Shown: piece after piece, positions 32,575 through 44,653 of the stretch
Layout: each line of letters begins with the position of its first letter
How positions within the stretch are numbered: the first letter of the stretch is position 1
Assembly: GCA_036365145.1 (NCBI GenBank)
Contig: JAEOAD010002232.1
Span: 2,921,001-2,985,000 of the forward strand
Source: Orientallactaga sibirica
Lineage: Eukaryota > Chordata > Mammalia > Rodentia > Dipodidae
Length of the DNA: 64,000 nt
Direction of reading: 5' to 3'
Position numbers and translations under genes: made by a program
Notes under the pieces: generated by a model
The model's database searches: none
The model's input: only the letters and a program-made list of their open reading frames with translations
What the model was told of the DNA's origin: nothing

Positions 32575-32990
32575 AGCCTGGCTGGCGGCCGGCGGGCCGG
32601 ACCAAGGCTGGGGATGGGCGGCTGGCGGCGGCGGGTCGGGCTCCGCGTTCTGCTCTCGCCCTCTCCCGGGTCAACGCGGGTCCCGGCTGGGGGCCGTACG
32701 GGCCTCTCCCGCCGCCGAGACGAGACCCCGGGCCGGGGTGGCGCCGCGCTGCTTGGAGCCTGGGGCCCCCAGGGAGGAGGCGCGGGCGGGCGGGCTGGCG
32801 CGGGGTGAGAACGCGGAGAAGAGGCGGAGCCTCGGAGGGGTGTGGCCGGGAGGGTGGGCGGAGTCGGAGGAGGACTGGCTCGAGTGGCCGAGGACGGGTT
32901 CGAACTTCCTCTGTGCACTTTCCCCTTCTGCCTCCTTAGGGTTGGAGCCTGCGGGGCCCAGCCCGGAGGGAGAGGTCGATGAACCTGTCG
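32575..32990. promoter_or_regulatory. CpG island 1, candidate promoter
   Basis: A sharply GC-rich, CpG-dense segment, unlike its surroundings. It has GC-box words 'gggcgg' at 32616-32621 and 32856-32861 and many CGG/CCG words. No TATA box is obvious, as is usual for CpG-island promoters. A donor-like 'ggg|gtgagaa' at 32805 and an acceptor-like 'cttctgcctccttag' ending at 32939 would frame a 135-base intron on the plus strand. Open frames on both strands reflect GC richness and are not called as genes. The direction and name of the gene are unknown. Confidence 0.7.
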
Positions 32991-32999
32991 GAACCGGCC

Positions 33000-35145
33000 T
33001 GGCAACTTGAGGGGTGCGTGTGTCTAGGGTCTAGCATCCTGTACCCTTCCAAGAAGGGCGAGTTTTCGTGACTCTGTCTGGGTGGTATTACAGTCCACCC
33101 CCCCTTCCCCATCCCGGCCCCATCCAGTCTCCGGGATGGGCTAGGTTAGCCCGAGGGAGACACCTTGTCCTCAGCTCGTCCCCGCCCCCAGCCCCTCCTG
33201 GGGAATTCACATCTGTGTACACACCTTTCTTTCCCCCTGCTCGGCTCCCCCAGCCCTCTGGGACTTAAAGTCTCCTAACTTGAATTCTGCTTCAAAGACC
33301 ATCTCTTCCTTGCAACCTCCCTGCTGGGCCCCCATCTCTGTTCCAAATTCAGACTCTGCCAGGTTTCTGCATCCAGGCCACCTGAGCAGGGTGGGACCTG
33401 CACCTTTTGGCGGCTGAACGATAACTTACATAGTAAAATCCCAGAGTTGAATCCTTAGATTGCTTTCAGGGGTCCCTCGCGTCACAAGAAAGCTACTGTG
33501 TCTGCCTTGACACCCCTTCCCCCACGCGTCCCCAGTCTCTGCCTGTGGCCAGTCCAACTTCTCATTCAGCCCAATGCTATATTTGCACACAGCAACCCAG
33601 GACCCCCCCTGTACTCTTGTCAGGGGAGCTTGGTACATCCATGAACTTGTAGTTTTGATATGCCTGGAGTTCCTTGACCAAGATTAGGTTAAAATACCAG
33701 AATCCTTAGCAGAGCTGGGCTACAAGCACCTAGCCCACGGTTTTGTAGATGGAGCTTTTGAACCCCAGAGGGAAGTGACCTAAGGTTACACTGCCAATGA
33801 CAAAGATGGAGCCACTACCCAGCTTCCTAGCTCCTACACGGGTTCCTTGGGTTATACTGTGATTTAATTTTAGGGCAGCTCTACGTCAGCCACATAGCAT
33901 GACTCCTTAGTGACACAGGTGAGATGCTCAGGAAATACTGCTGGGGTTAGTGTACCAGCCTTCAACAAGAGGATCAGACTAATACAGTTTTTGGAAGAAA
34001 TGACAAGAGCCTGGAATTCTAGCCCCTTCCCATCAGGAGTGGCAGCAAAATGTTTCTCCAGGGCAGTCAGCCAGTTAGTAGTGACAGTCACAGGAGCCTG
34101 GCATCATCTCCAGTCACTTCATTGTGCCCAAAGAGTGTTGATGGAAAGGAAGTCTAAGTGCGAGCCAAATTGGCAACTTCAGATCAGAACAATTAATGCG
34201 GCGACTCTTCTATTCATTATGCTCAGCCAGTATCTGAACAGGTTGCACAAGACTGGGGCATGTCTGCTCCTGCAGGAGTGCATGTGATCCTATGGCCCTG
34301 CCCGCCATTGTGCTGGCAAGACCACGGACTGGTAGATCTGAGGTCCCTGGGACTGGAGGTCCCTGTTCTCACCTCGGGGCTTTTCCGGCCTCTGTGATCC
34401 TGCTGTCCCCTATGCCTGGGGGATTCTGCCTCCTGGGCATTGGCTGTTAGTGAGCACTACTATGGTACACCTCTGGGATGGGACAGCATTTGGGAAGACT
34501 GAAAGCAGGAGGGGGTGGGAAATGGGACTTAGGCCACGATTGTGAACGTGAATAAAGAGACACGCCTGATGGAGATCCTGAGATCACTGAGATCGCTGCT
34601 GTGCAGTCCGCCTTTGCACTGCCCTGTGGCCACAGAACTCCAGATGAATAAATTACCAAAGACATGAGATTTAGATTGGGAAGGAAAGCGCACAGGTGTG
34701 ACTTGCTCACAGAGACAAATTTTGATCAGAAGTAATTTGGCTCCATTTAGAATCATAAGCCTTTTATTTCCAAACATTCACTGAGTACCTTCTATGCGCC
34801 AGGCCCTCAGCTACATGTCTCATAAGAATTACTTTACCAACTCTAGACTAATTAAATAATTCTTCTCCCTATTTGGTGGTCGAGGGTGGTTAATAGCATA
34901 TATGTAAGCATTTTATGTATTAGGACACAGAGAGGAGGAAAAGTAAAATTTAAAAGGGTAATCCATGACTCCTACCCCCTCCAGCAGCTTTCAGGCCCAT
35001 TGGGAGAGGTAGACACAGGGACAGGCATGCAGTAAATGCACTAGTAAATGAAGGTAGGGGCTGCACGCCTTGACAGGGTCAGCTTCCCTGCCCCACGGTG
35101 GTGCTTGTGCCTAAAAGAGATGGAGCAACCAATCAAAGTGCAGGA
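33000..35145. other. Single-copy DNA downstream of CpG island 1
   Basis: Probably first-intron or intergenic sequence. An antisense MIR-like piece lies at about 33700-33850 ('ggttttgtagatggagctttt'). An old repeat trace lies at 34760-34870 ('cactgagtaccttctatgcg'). No coding exon recognised. Confidence 0.5.
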
Positions 35146-35148
35146 TGG

Positions 35149-35350
35149 GACTAAGGATGTCACTCAGTTGGTAGAGTACCTGCCTAGCTTGCACAAAGCC
35201 CTGGGTTTAATCCCCAGCACCTCATAAACAGGGCATGGCGACATGTACCTATAATCCCAGCAGTTGGGAGGTGGAGGCAAGAGCATCAGAAATCCATAGT
35301 GAGTTTGAGGCCAGTTTGAGAAATAAGAGACCCTGTATCAAAACCAAACA
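35149..35350 (+). repeat. B4-type SINE (ID-B1 fusion)
   Basis: An ID-like head ('actcagttggtagagtacc', 'ccctgggtttaatccccag') is joined to a B1-like body ('ggcatggcgacatgtacc', 'aatcccagcagttgggagg', 'gagaccctgtatcaaaacc'). This is the structure of the B4 family. A run of Cs follows at about 35353-35362. Confidence 0.75.
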
Positions 35351-35365
35351 TGCCCCCCCCCCAGA

Positions 35366-36415
35366 CTCCTGTCTCTCCCTGAGCTTTTCTTTGGGAAGCA
35401 CTTCAGCCTTGGTCATGCTGTGGCCTATTGAGCCAGTGCTTGCTGGCCTGCTCCTTTGCAGCCCAGAGGTAAGCCAGCTGTCATTTTTGATGGGTTCCCT
35501 GGCAGAAACTAAAATAAATGCAAAAGCAAAGAGAAGGAGGGCAAGGAAGAACAGAACTGGGAGCCAGGGTTTGCCCCCATGCTAACCTGGGCATATTTAA
35601 CTTGCCAGTTTGTCCAGCTCAGGTACCGTCTTGTAACGGTTTGGCTTAGGTTTATCAAGCCTATATGTTCCTCTTTGACAAAACCTTCTAAGAGAGGAAG
35701 CAGGGACCACCCCCAGGCACTGGGGATGTTTGCCAGATTCCCTCCAGTCCTTGCCCTGCTCTGCACTCGCCAGTCATCCCCTTGGCTGGCATTGAAGTAA
35801 CACTTCTGCAGCATGGGACCCACACTTGGAACCTTGCTATTAGTCCCCTTCGGTGTAGGGGCTGCAGAGGCACATGGTGAGCTAGGAGTTTATTTGGCTT
35901 GCTTGTCTGGTAATATGTAGCAGGGGCTATTCTAGGCACGTCACACATTCCTGCTCAGGTAATCCAGCCAGCCCCCTGTTAAAGAAAACTGTAGCAGTGA
36001 CAGGCAAAAGAACTTGCCCCCAGGCCACCTGGTGATGGCAGTGCTAGTACAGTCCCACTCCAAAGCTGATGCAGTTCCAAGCTGCCCTCCTTCTGAGGCA
36101 GCTAGGTCCCTGCAAAGTTGATAGCTCACTTCACTGACCCTGGGTCTCAATATCCTCCTCTGTAAAATGAGGACAATATGAGTCACTCTGCATTAAGCCC
36201 TGAACAGTCACTTTAGGAAACTGAAGGGCCTCACAGGAGAGCTGTCTCTTGTCTCACCTTATTCCCAGGTGGGGTGATTCATCCCACTGTTGGCTCATCT
36301 CCCTTAGATGACCCCCATAATGACCTTCCTATAGTCAGCACAAACCACACATAGTGTCTGCATGATATTAATGTGACATTTATGATACTTCTTACTAGTA
36401 ATGAGCACTTGCTTA
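35366..36415. other. Single-copy DNA with MIR fragments
   Basis: An antisense MIR lies at about 35940-36085 ('cccccaggccacctggtgatg') and a sense MIR at 36120-36215 ('aatatcctcctctgtaaaatg'). No gene recognised. Confidence 0.5.
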
Positions 36416-36442
36416 TTGAAGTTCTTTTCTTCCCAGTTTTTG

Positions 36443-36597
36443 TTTGTTTGTTTGTTTGTTTTTTGAGGTAGGGTCTCACTCTGGTCCAGGCTGACCTGGA
36501 ATTAACTATGTAGTCTCAGGGTGGCCTCGAACTCTCAGCGATTCTCCTACCTCTGCCTCCCGAGTGCTGGGATTAAAAGCGTGCGCCACCACACCCA
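36443..36597 (-). repeat. B1 SINE, antisense, first of a cascade
   Basis: An antisense B1 with a TTTG-type tail. It sits between 'cccagttttt' (36432-36441) and 'ccagttttt' (from 36601). Confidence 0.93.
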
Positions 36598-36609
36598 GCT
36601 CCAGTTTTT

Positions 36610-36834
36610 TTTTTTTTTTTAATTATTTATTTATTTGCAAGCAGAGAGAGAGAGAGAGAGAGAAGAGAGGCAGACAGAGAGAGAATGGGCATGCCAGGGC
36701 CTCTAGCCACTGCAAACGAACTCCAGATGCATGTGCCCCTTGTGCATCTGGCTTACGTGGGTCCTGGGGAATCAAACTGGGATCCTTTGGCTCCTCAGGC
36801 AAACGCCTTAATTGCTAAGCCATCTCTCCAGTTC
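36610..36834 (-). repeat. DIP SINE, antisense, second of a cascade
   Basis: It has a T run (36605-36620), a long GA stretch, 'gatgcatgtgccccttgtg' and 'taagccatctctccag'. It is followed by the third copy of the target word, 'cccagttttt' at 36840. Confidence 0.93.
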
Positions 36835-36850
36835 ATCTCCCCAGTTTTTA

Positions 36851-37063
36851 AAAAATATTTTTACTTTGATTTATTTATTTAAGAGAGAGAGAGAAAGAAA
36901 AGCAGAGAGAGAGAAATGGGCATGCCAAGGCCTCAGCACTGCAAACAAATTCCAGATGCATGTGCCACCTTGTGCATCTGGCTTATGTGGGTCCTAGGGA
37001 ATAGAACCTAGGTCCTTTGGATTTGCAGGCAAGGGCTTTAACCATGAAGCCATCTCCCCAGCC
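36851..37063 (-). repeat. DIP SINE, antisense, third of a cascade
   Basis: A complete antisense DIP. It is followed by 'gaaaagttcttttccc', which matches 'gaagttcttttcttccc' upstream of the whole three-element block (36418-36434). Confidence 0.93.
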
Positions 37064-37080
37064 TGAAAAGTTCTTTTCCC

Positions 37081-38262
37081 TGAGTTCCCCAGTTTATATG
37101 AAAAGACCACATAGGGAAAGCAGGCTGAAGCCCCAGGGCTCTGCCTGACTATGCTGGGCTCCTTTGCTTCACTTTCACCCATTGGAACTACACCTTGGCT
37201 GCCCTGGGCCACCAGTTAACTTTCAGCTAAAATCAGAAGATGGCTTGTCTGGAAGCCCCTCAGTGACATGTAGGGACCTAACCTCTCACCTTGCAGCTGG
37301 AGAGGCCCCTAAAAGTGCCCAGGCTCCTTCCCTGGCCCTGCTACCTCCTCTGTTATCCCTCATCACTTCAGCTACTGAAGACAGAAAGTTAAGAAAGACA
37401 TAAACTTGACACTGGAATCTAGTACTCCTTCCTGACCCTTTCTGTGTTCCCCGATGTTTCCCAGTTGAAGGAAGAAGGGAGCAGGATTAATGGTGGAAAT
37501 GGGTGTCATGTGAGCTCAAGACATGTCATGCAGCTTCTCAGGCTTTGGATGGTCCCAGCATTTGCCTGATGTCCTTGAGCACCCATTCATAATTCACAGC
37601 GACCAATGATAGCAGCGTCCATCTGGCACCACCCCAGCCAACGGGCACAAGCAGTATAGGACGCATTATATGGAGTCAGCAGAGAAAGTGAAAGGACACG
37701 CCCTTCTGTGTATTTCCTACTGTCCATGTAATGTGACCTGTACAAAGTTCCTACAAGGCCTAACTTACCCATTTGACAGATTGGCACATTGTGAGGGGCA
37801 AGTCCTAGACAGCAAGAAAGCAGAGCCCTAAGGGGCTGACACAGCCACCTCCCTAGGATTCAGCCTGTAGTCACGTCACGTGAGGACTTGTGGGTGTTCC
37901 TGTTGGGTGCTGCTGACCTCATGCCTGACTACTTCTGCTCTGCCTTCCCTTACCTCACCTCATTGTGCTTCCTGAGCTTTCATGTTAGTTTCCCTTGTAC
38001 TGCGCTCACATTTGAGAGCTGATCCCAGTCATTTTGAGAGCAAAGTGGGGGTAAAAATGTGTCCCTACTGGGGTGGTTGTTAATCACTTCATGCCATCTC
38101 TCCAAAGGAGCTGGATTCACTGAATGTCGTGTGTCATGTTGGGCACACCCTGCTTCCTTAGGGATAAGGTAGGGAGCCAAGCAGCTCTGGCAGCCTGAAT
38201 GGGCTGCTGTTCACACATGTTTCACAACACTTGGTGTGAAGGTATGATTGCAAAATCTGGTT
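37081..38262. other. Single-copy DNA
   Basis: No gene or repeat recognised. It contains the E-box word 'cacgtg' within 'tcacgtcacgtgagg' (about 37871-37885). Confidence 0.5.
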
Positions 38263-38265
38263 TTC

Positions 38266-38400
38266 CTGGGCCTGGTGGTGCTCACCTGTGTTCCCAGTAC
38301 TCAGGAGATGGAGGCAGGAAGATTAGTTATTCAAGGCCAGCCTCAGCTATGTAGCAAGTTCAAAGCCAGGTAGGGCTACATAAGACCCTATTTCCACACA
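38266..38400 (+). repeat. Old B1 SINE
   Basis: A diverged B1 ('cctgggcctggtggtgctc', 'gttcccagtactcaggagat', 'gggctacataagaccctat') with a CA-rich tail. It is closer to an early B1 than to the young dipodoid type. Confidence 0.7.
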
Positions 38401-39215
38401 CATGCACATACCCACACACACAAGCACACAATCTGTGTTTGTTTGTTTTTTTCTGGTCTAGCCCAGTTTGCACTAAGCTTGTGATCCTCAAGCAGAGGTA
38501 GAGGACTCTAGGGGTGCTACATTCTCCCACCAACATACCCTACACCACACCAATATCCAAGTGCCAAGAAGGAGTTACTTTAAAATTTCGAAGAAATCAA
38601 ACTTTATATAACAGATTAAAGAACGTGAGAGATTCAGGGAAACTCATTCCTCTAGTTGCCTCCTCTATATGACTTGGAGCCACAAACCTGAAAGCAAATC
38701 TAATAATCGTGAGCCACCGAAAGAGGTCACAAAACACAAGCCGTAACATAGATTCCCCTGAGGCCCACAGGCCGACAGGTCACATGGGGGACATTTGCTC
38801 TTGCTCTACAACCCTAACATACATATTTAACTTTCCGATTTCCAAGCCTTCATGACATCTGATGGAAAATGGAAATGTCGGATAGAGGCTTGCTAAGGAA
38901 AATCTAGTTAAGATACCAGGTCTTGCCCCATTGAGTGGACCTTGGGATGGGGCATTGGCAAGAGCTGGCACTTTAGGGTGAGGGTAGAGGGTTCCTTGAG
39001 TTTCCTGTTATGTAAGTGTCTTCCAATCCTTTAAGCAAGTCTCCTGAAACTTAGATGTTTAGTAGTGACAATGTAGCTCTAAGAGCCACTAGCTTAATCA
39101 GAGGACATAGATACCAGCTGGAGGTACCTGTAGGTAAGATGGCATGAGGTGGTAAGAAAAATAGGGATGGAGGATGAGGGCAAGTGCACCATGGGAAAAC
39201 GACCACCATAAAATG
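38401..39215. other. Single-copy DNA
   Basis: No gene or repeat recognised with confidence. Confidence 0.45.
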
Positions 39216-39226
39216 GGGAGTGAAGA

Positions 39227-39386
39227 GCCAGGCGTGGTGGCGCACACCTTTCATCCCAGCACTCAGGGGGCAGAGATAGGAGGATCACGGTGAGTTCGAG
39301 GCCACCCTGAGACTACATAGTCAATTCCAAGTCAGCCTGGCTAGAGTGAGACCCTACCTCGAAAAACTAAAAAAAAAGGGGGGGGA
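39227..39386 (+). repeat. B1 SINE with A-then-G tail
   Basis: A full B1 flanked by the 10-base duplication 'ggagtgaaga' (39217-39226 and 39387-39396). The tail is a run of As followed by a run of Gs before the duplication. Confidence 0.95.
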
Positions 39387-39758
39387 GGAGTGAAGAAAAA
39401 CAGGGCAAGGAAAAAAAAAACCTGCCTCTATAATAAAGCCCCAAACACATAAGGTTTTGCTCAAGGCTTATATTTTATTTTTAGAAGTAAGAAACAGTCC
39501 TATTTTGCGAAATAAAAGGAAACGCAGGGTAGATGCACATGTGGGAGACTGCTAGGGAAGAAAGGTTGGTGTGGGGTCAGCTTGGATTCGGAGTCACAGT
39601 CAGGGCCACCGTCACTCTCCCAGGTCACAAGCTCAGCCCTTGTCCTGCCCTGAAACATGGCCCGCTGGCTCAGTACACCTGGCTCTGCCCCCTTGCCTGG
39701 GCCACAGGGGTCACTGGGAGGGATTCCTCTCACCCCACCCCCACCAGAACTTGGGACC

Positions 39759-40109
39759 TGTGGTGGTTTGATTCAGGAGGCCCCCATAAACTTAGGTGTT
39801 CTGAATGCTAGGTTCCCAGCCAATGGAGATTTGGGAATTAACGCCTCCTGGAGGCAGTGTATTGTCGGGGGATGGGCTTATGGGTATTATAGCTAGTATC
39901 CCCTTGTCAGTATTTGGCACACTCTCTTATTCCTGTTGTCCATCTGATGTTGGCCAGGGGGTGATGTCCACCCTCTGCTTATGCTGTCATTTCCCCCCTG
40001 CCATCATGGAGCTTCCCCCTCGAGTCTGTAAGTGAAAATAAACCTTTTTTTCCCACAAGCTGCTCTTGGTTGGGTGTTTTCTGCCAGCAATGGGAACCTG
40101 ACAGCAATA
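39759..40109 (+). mobile_element. Solo MaLR LTR, ORR1-like, well preserved
   Basis: It starts 'tgtggtggtttgattcagg'. It contains 'cctcctggaggcagtgtatt', 'gccatcatggagcttccccc', the polyadenylation word 'aataaa' and the end 'gaacctgacagcaata'. It is flanked by the perfect 5-base duplication 'ggacc' (39754-39758 and 40110-40114). It belongs to the same subgroup as the copy at 45413-45744. Confidence 0.92.
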
Positions 40110-40114
40110 GGACC

Positions 40115-40601
40115 CATCTGCAAACTGCTTCTCCCAGCGTGTTCAGACATACTCCTCACCCCTGGTCATGCGTGCTTGACAAGACCCTAAGTAATACACC
40201 CCACGCCTGGAATCATGTCAGCCCTGACCCCTGCTTGACCTCTTTAGAACACTGGATGTGTGCTCTGCCACCAAGGGACTCTTGGGTTCTGTTTCCTACA
40301 CAGGCTGTCCTTCCACTCCCATCTACCTAACCCTGCCCCCTGAATGGCTGGATTTCATGCCTTTCAGGCCCTACAGTCAAGGTCAAAACCCTGAAGGAAG
40401 GGAAAGTTGCTATATGGGCCACTGCTTCGGAATGAGCATCCTTGACTTCACAAGAACATTTGATGGAGCAGTGGGTTCTGACCTCAAAGCATAGCCAAAG
40501 ACATGGGCCATGCCTCTGATGGTATTCTGGAGTGAGCAGCTCAGGGTATATTGGTCTCCAGCACTGTGGCTAGTGCCCCTTTTATGCAAAGCTTTGGAAA
40601 T
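40115..40601. other. Single-copy DNA
   Basis: Nothing recognised. Confidence 0.45.
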
Positions 40602-40616
40602 TCAGCTATATATTTG

Positions 40617-40777
40617 TTTTATTTTTGGGTTTTTGTTTTTTCAAGGTACGGTCTCGCTCTAGCCCAGGCTGATCTGGAATTCACTATGTAGTCTCAGGGT
40701 GGCCTCGAACTCTCAGTGATCCTCACACCTCTGCCTCCCGAGTGCTGGGATTAAAGGCGTGTGCCACCACACCTGGC
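40617..40777 (-). repeat. B1 SINE with perfect 15-base target duplication, antisense
   Basis: The flanks 'tcagctatatatttg' occur at 40602-40616 and 40778-40792. Confidence 0.97.
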
Positions 40778-40835
40778 TCAGCTATATATTTGGATCATTC
40801 CTCAATGATTTAAAACTGTCTGACACATAGCCCTT

Positions 40836-40837
<2 letters not shown>

Positions 40838-40875
<38 letters not shown>

Positions 40876-41060
40876 TTTGAGAGAAAAAGAGAGAGAGGCA
40901 AATAGAGAGAATGGGCACACCAGGGCCTCTTGCTACTGCAAATAAACTCAGATGCACGTACCACCTTTGCATCTGGCTTTACGTGGATACTGGGGAAATG
41001 ATCCTGGGTCCTTTGGCTTTGCAGACAAGTGCCATAACTAAGCCATTTCTCCAACCAAGC
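40838..41060 (-). repeat. DIP SINE, antisense, with (TTTA)n tail
   Basis: The tail is a pure TTTA microsatellite (40838-40878). Several small deletions occur in the head ('gccataactaagccatttc'). Confidence 0.93.
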
Positions 41061-42218
41061 CTATGTTTATCCATGTTTTCTTCCTTCTCTCCCTCCTTTC
41101 TTCCCTCCCTCCCTCTTATTCTTCCTTACTTTCTTTACTTTCAACCATAGAGGGATACTTTTCCATGCCCCAGTTACCACGAAGGTTCAGTAAGGAAGAC
41201 AACCCTTGTACCTCTGGGCCTGGCATTACTCAGCAAGAGGCAGAAAATCATAATGTTGGGTACTGTCCACACCCTCTGCTTACTAGCTGAGCTTTAAGTT
41301 TTCCTATTTCTCAGTACCACACTGATAAAAAGGACATGAAGATACTCACCTCAGATGCTTTGAAGGATAAAATTAAGAAAATGACTGTGAAGTTTTTTAT
41401 TTCTTGTCAGGTTCATAAGATACCCAGGGAATAGGAGGCATTGTTCCAGTGACTTATTTGCACAGTCCCTCAGCCTGGACAATTTCAAGTACTCTGTTCT
41501 TGTAAAGGCAATGGAAGCTGTGGGCTTAAGACACTCAAGATCTGGCTCTGTTGTGGAAGATAGAGATGGGGTTGATTCAGACAACCAAACATCACCACTC
41601 CCAAAGGCTGTCTCCAGCCCTGGCATGAGGAGTCCACTGTGGACCCACCCACCCACCTTCTGATACTGCTCTTCCGCTTACAGCTATTTGCTTTGGGGAA
41701 GGTGACTCAGCACCCCTGGGCCTGGAAGTTACAATGTTGTCCAAACCACCAGGTCCGCTGCAAGAAGTAAACGAGATAATACTTGCAAAGCCATTTGCAT
41801 GGTGCCCTAGTGCTCAGTGAGCGCTCACTGGGATTATTGTCATGTGAGTCCCATCTTACGCAAGAGACCGCTCTGGAAAAGTTGTGAAACCAAGTCCCAG
41901 TTTCCCACAAACTGACTTTGTCACTTCAGGAATGCTTTCTCTTGCCTCCTTTCATCCTTGGAGGGCAGCGACTGAATACCTCAGCACCAGGGGCTTGTCT
42001 CCTCCCATCTGCGACATACCTCTCTCTCATGCAGAGGAAAGTAAGAGTATTTAGCTGGTATGGATATATAGTTCTTTCTGTACCTATGTGTAGATCTGTT
42101 TGTCCTATCAACAGACCAATCACCTAGAGCTCCATCTTGCATTCAACTGTCTACCTGCCCCACCTCTTTCTCTCTCAGAAAGACTAGCTGTAATTATTTT
42201 CTCTCTGCCCTCCATAGG

Positions 42219-42220
<2 letters not shown>
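41061..42220. other. Single-copy DNA with MIR traces
   Basis: Sense MIR-like pieces lie at about 41280-41395 ('ttttcctatttctcagtacc') and 41675-41840 ('ttggggaaggtgactcagc'). A CTTT-rich stretch lies at 41078-41145. No gene recognised. Confidence 0.5.

Positions 42221-42221
<1 letters not shown>

Positions 42222-42251
<30 letters not shown>
42222..42251. repeat. (AC)15 microsatellite
   Basis: It is followed 10 bases later by GTGT and TATATACATA, so the region alternates purine and pyrimidine from 42218 to about 42287. Confidence 0.95.
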
Positions 42252-42253
<2 letters not shown>

Positions 42254-42289
42254 TTATAAGACGTGTGTGTGTGTATATACATACATATT

Positions 42290-43544
42290 GCTGACTTCCC
42301 ACCTTTCACATGAATTTTCTTTCTTAAACTTTTTGGAGGTCATAAACTTTTTTGAAAACCTGATAAATGCCACAAGCTGTTCCCCCAGAAAAAGAAACAT
42401 GGTCCCATGCCCAGTTTTATATATAGTTTCGTTGGAAGCTGAAGGAGCCTTTAAGGCCCTTTGTGGCACACTGTTAGAGTACCTGCATAAGCCAGGGCCC
42501 AGGTCTCCCGCATAAACAGCCACATCCCAGTTGCACATGACTGACTAGGTATGTGTTAATCTCCGCCCCTCCTCCAATATTTGTACTCCAACGTCCGGTG
42601 TGCCAGCCCCAGTCACCTGGCCTCAACCATCTTCCTACTGTATTGTCCCTCATGTGTACCCACAGTCCTGACCAGTCTGGTTGGATGGCCTTTGTACCTC
42701 CCCTTGGCTGTCACTTCACCTTTGTCCCACTGCTTCTCCACCCTCAAACACACTTTCCCCCACCCTCTTATCTACATCTAACTCACAATGCAAGTGTACA
42801 TGACCTCCCCTGCCTGACCAGAGGAAGAAGCCCACTGGATGTGGGGCTGAGCAGAGACCCAGCTCTCAAGGCAGAACAGCCAGGAGAAGCACAGAACCAT
42901 AAGCTCCTAGCCCGGCTGAGGTCGGAACTGGCAGACTGGGACACAGAATGGTGCTCCAGGCTTGATTTTTTTTTTTCTCCAGCCTGGTGGGAGATTGGAG
43001 AACTCACAGTGGCAAACTGCCCTGACCCATGAATGAAAATTCCCTGGGTTCTTGTCTCAGCCCTGGCATTGCCTAGGTGTGGAACTTCAGCCCAAACCAC
43101 CGATTACCCACTAGCCCTGCTGCATCTGCTTCAGCTGCAGGTGAAGATGTTGTGGGCTTGAGTGGAGCCCAGGAATCTGCACTGTACCCACCTGTCCATA
43201 AAACTCCAGAAGAGGCTGAGAAGCGCACTTTGCATAGCACAGCTGGCCGTGGCGCATCTCCTCTTGGTCAGTGAGACACAGCCTTAGCAAGGACTTCACA
43301 GTGGACTTGTCCTTGGGTTCATGACTAGATAAGCCTGCCTACAGTGCTAGACAGAGGACTGTGGATGCTCTGCCAGCAGATGCCCTTAAACAGCATCATG
43401 GCTACAAGCAGGGCCTAGTCTAATGTTTCCTTCTGCTGTGGTTAACATAGCCTGCTGCCTTCTGCGTTCCCCGTTACTCTGGCTTCTCCTATCGCAGCCT
43501 ATGTCCACAAAGTATTCGGAGCCACGGTATCCTGATTCCCTGCC
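42290..43544. other. Single-copy DNA
   Basis: No gene recognised. The plus frame 42553-43032 (160 codons) overlaps minus frame 42783-43100 and has no domain or splice context. Confidence 0.45.
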
Positions 43545-43700
43545 ACTACAGGTGATTTCAGAGATGGCAAATGACCTGAGTTCAGATTCTGTTTCTGAGC
43601 TGTCATTCTTTAAAAAGAGAAAATTATGTGCTGACTTTCTAGGGTTGTTGCTGAAGATTACACAAAATAATGTGCGCAAAGCTCTGAGCGTAATTATGCA
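43545..43700 (+). repeat. MIR SINE
   Basis: Sense MIR order: 'atgacctgagttcagattct', 'ctagggttgttgctgaagat' and 'gcgcaaagctctgagcgt'. Confidence 0.65.
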
Positions 43701-44425
43701 GCTCTAATCATAATTTTCCTGTCCCCGGGAATGAACAGTGGATCCTTCCTTTGGTGTGGTTCTTCAAGGAGGCCACACCCACTGTTTTCATCTTGTAGTG
43801 ACTGTTTCGTTCGGCCTTGTCCACCTGGCTATCCTACAAGTCTAACCTGGGACAGCAGAAAATGTCTAGCTTGGATGAAAAGATCCCTGACTCAGTGGCC
43901 TTGATGGATGTTCAAGGTCATTGGGCAGAGTGGCTATCCTCTCAATTTTTGTCTGGATCTGGGGAAGACAGTGAGCAGTTCAGCCATGCTCACTGTCCCT
44001 CAGAGGCCGCTGTTCAGATGAGTGGACAGCAGACATTCTGCAGGCCTCTGTGTAGTAGTTGATGCCACAGAGAACCTTCAAGTAGACGTCCTTTTCCCAA
44101 CTAGCAGTAAGCTGCTCAGTCAACTACTGGTTCTTCTACTGGTTGTGCCTCCTCCTTGCCCAGTCACCCATACCAGTGTGCATACCCATGTATGCATGCA
44201 CACACGCGCACGCACACATGCATGCACATGCACGCCTGCCCTCTTCTTCCCATCTCTGTCAGTATCTTTCCTCCTTTTGATCAAACACTAACACAGGGAA
44301 AAGCGAGCAAGTTGGCAGGATCCAATCCAATCTGCAGGTGATGATGAAACCTCATAGCCATTGACCAGGAGAGAAGTTGCTAGCCCCCAAGGATGCATGA
44401 TCATTGTCTGTTGAAACACAAAATT
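43701..44425. other. Single-copy DNA with alternating CA/TG stretch
   Basis: No gene recognised. 44176-44233 alternates purine and pyrimidine (CACACGCGCACGCACAC type), a candidate Z-DNA former. Confidence 0.5.
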
Positions 44426-44426
44426 G

Positions 44427-44593
44427 GGCTGGAGAGATGGCTGAGCCATTACAGACACTCGCCTACAAAGCCTGGTGACCTGGGTTCATTTCCCTAGTAC
44501 CCACATAAAGGCAGATGCCAAAAGTGGTGCATGCATCTGGAGTTTGTTTGCAGTGGCTAGAAGCCTTGAGGTTTCCACTCTCTCCCCACTTCT

Positions 44594-44624
<31 letters not shown>

Positions 44625-44653
44625 GCTTGCAAATAAATAAATGAAATATTAGA
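44427..44653 (+). repeat. DIP SINE
   Basis: A complete DIP with a diverged head ('ctgagccattacagacac'), a pure CT run (44601-44624) and tail 'aaataaataaatgaaat'. The flanks share 'aaacacaa'. Confidence 0.92.

Noticed and set aside
32520..33005. Minus-strand frame of 161 codons in CpG island 1
   Set aside because: GC-rich islands carry few stop codons in several frames; composition is Arg/Pro-rich noise, and a plus frame overlaps it.
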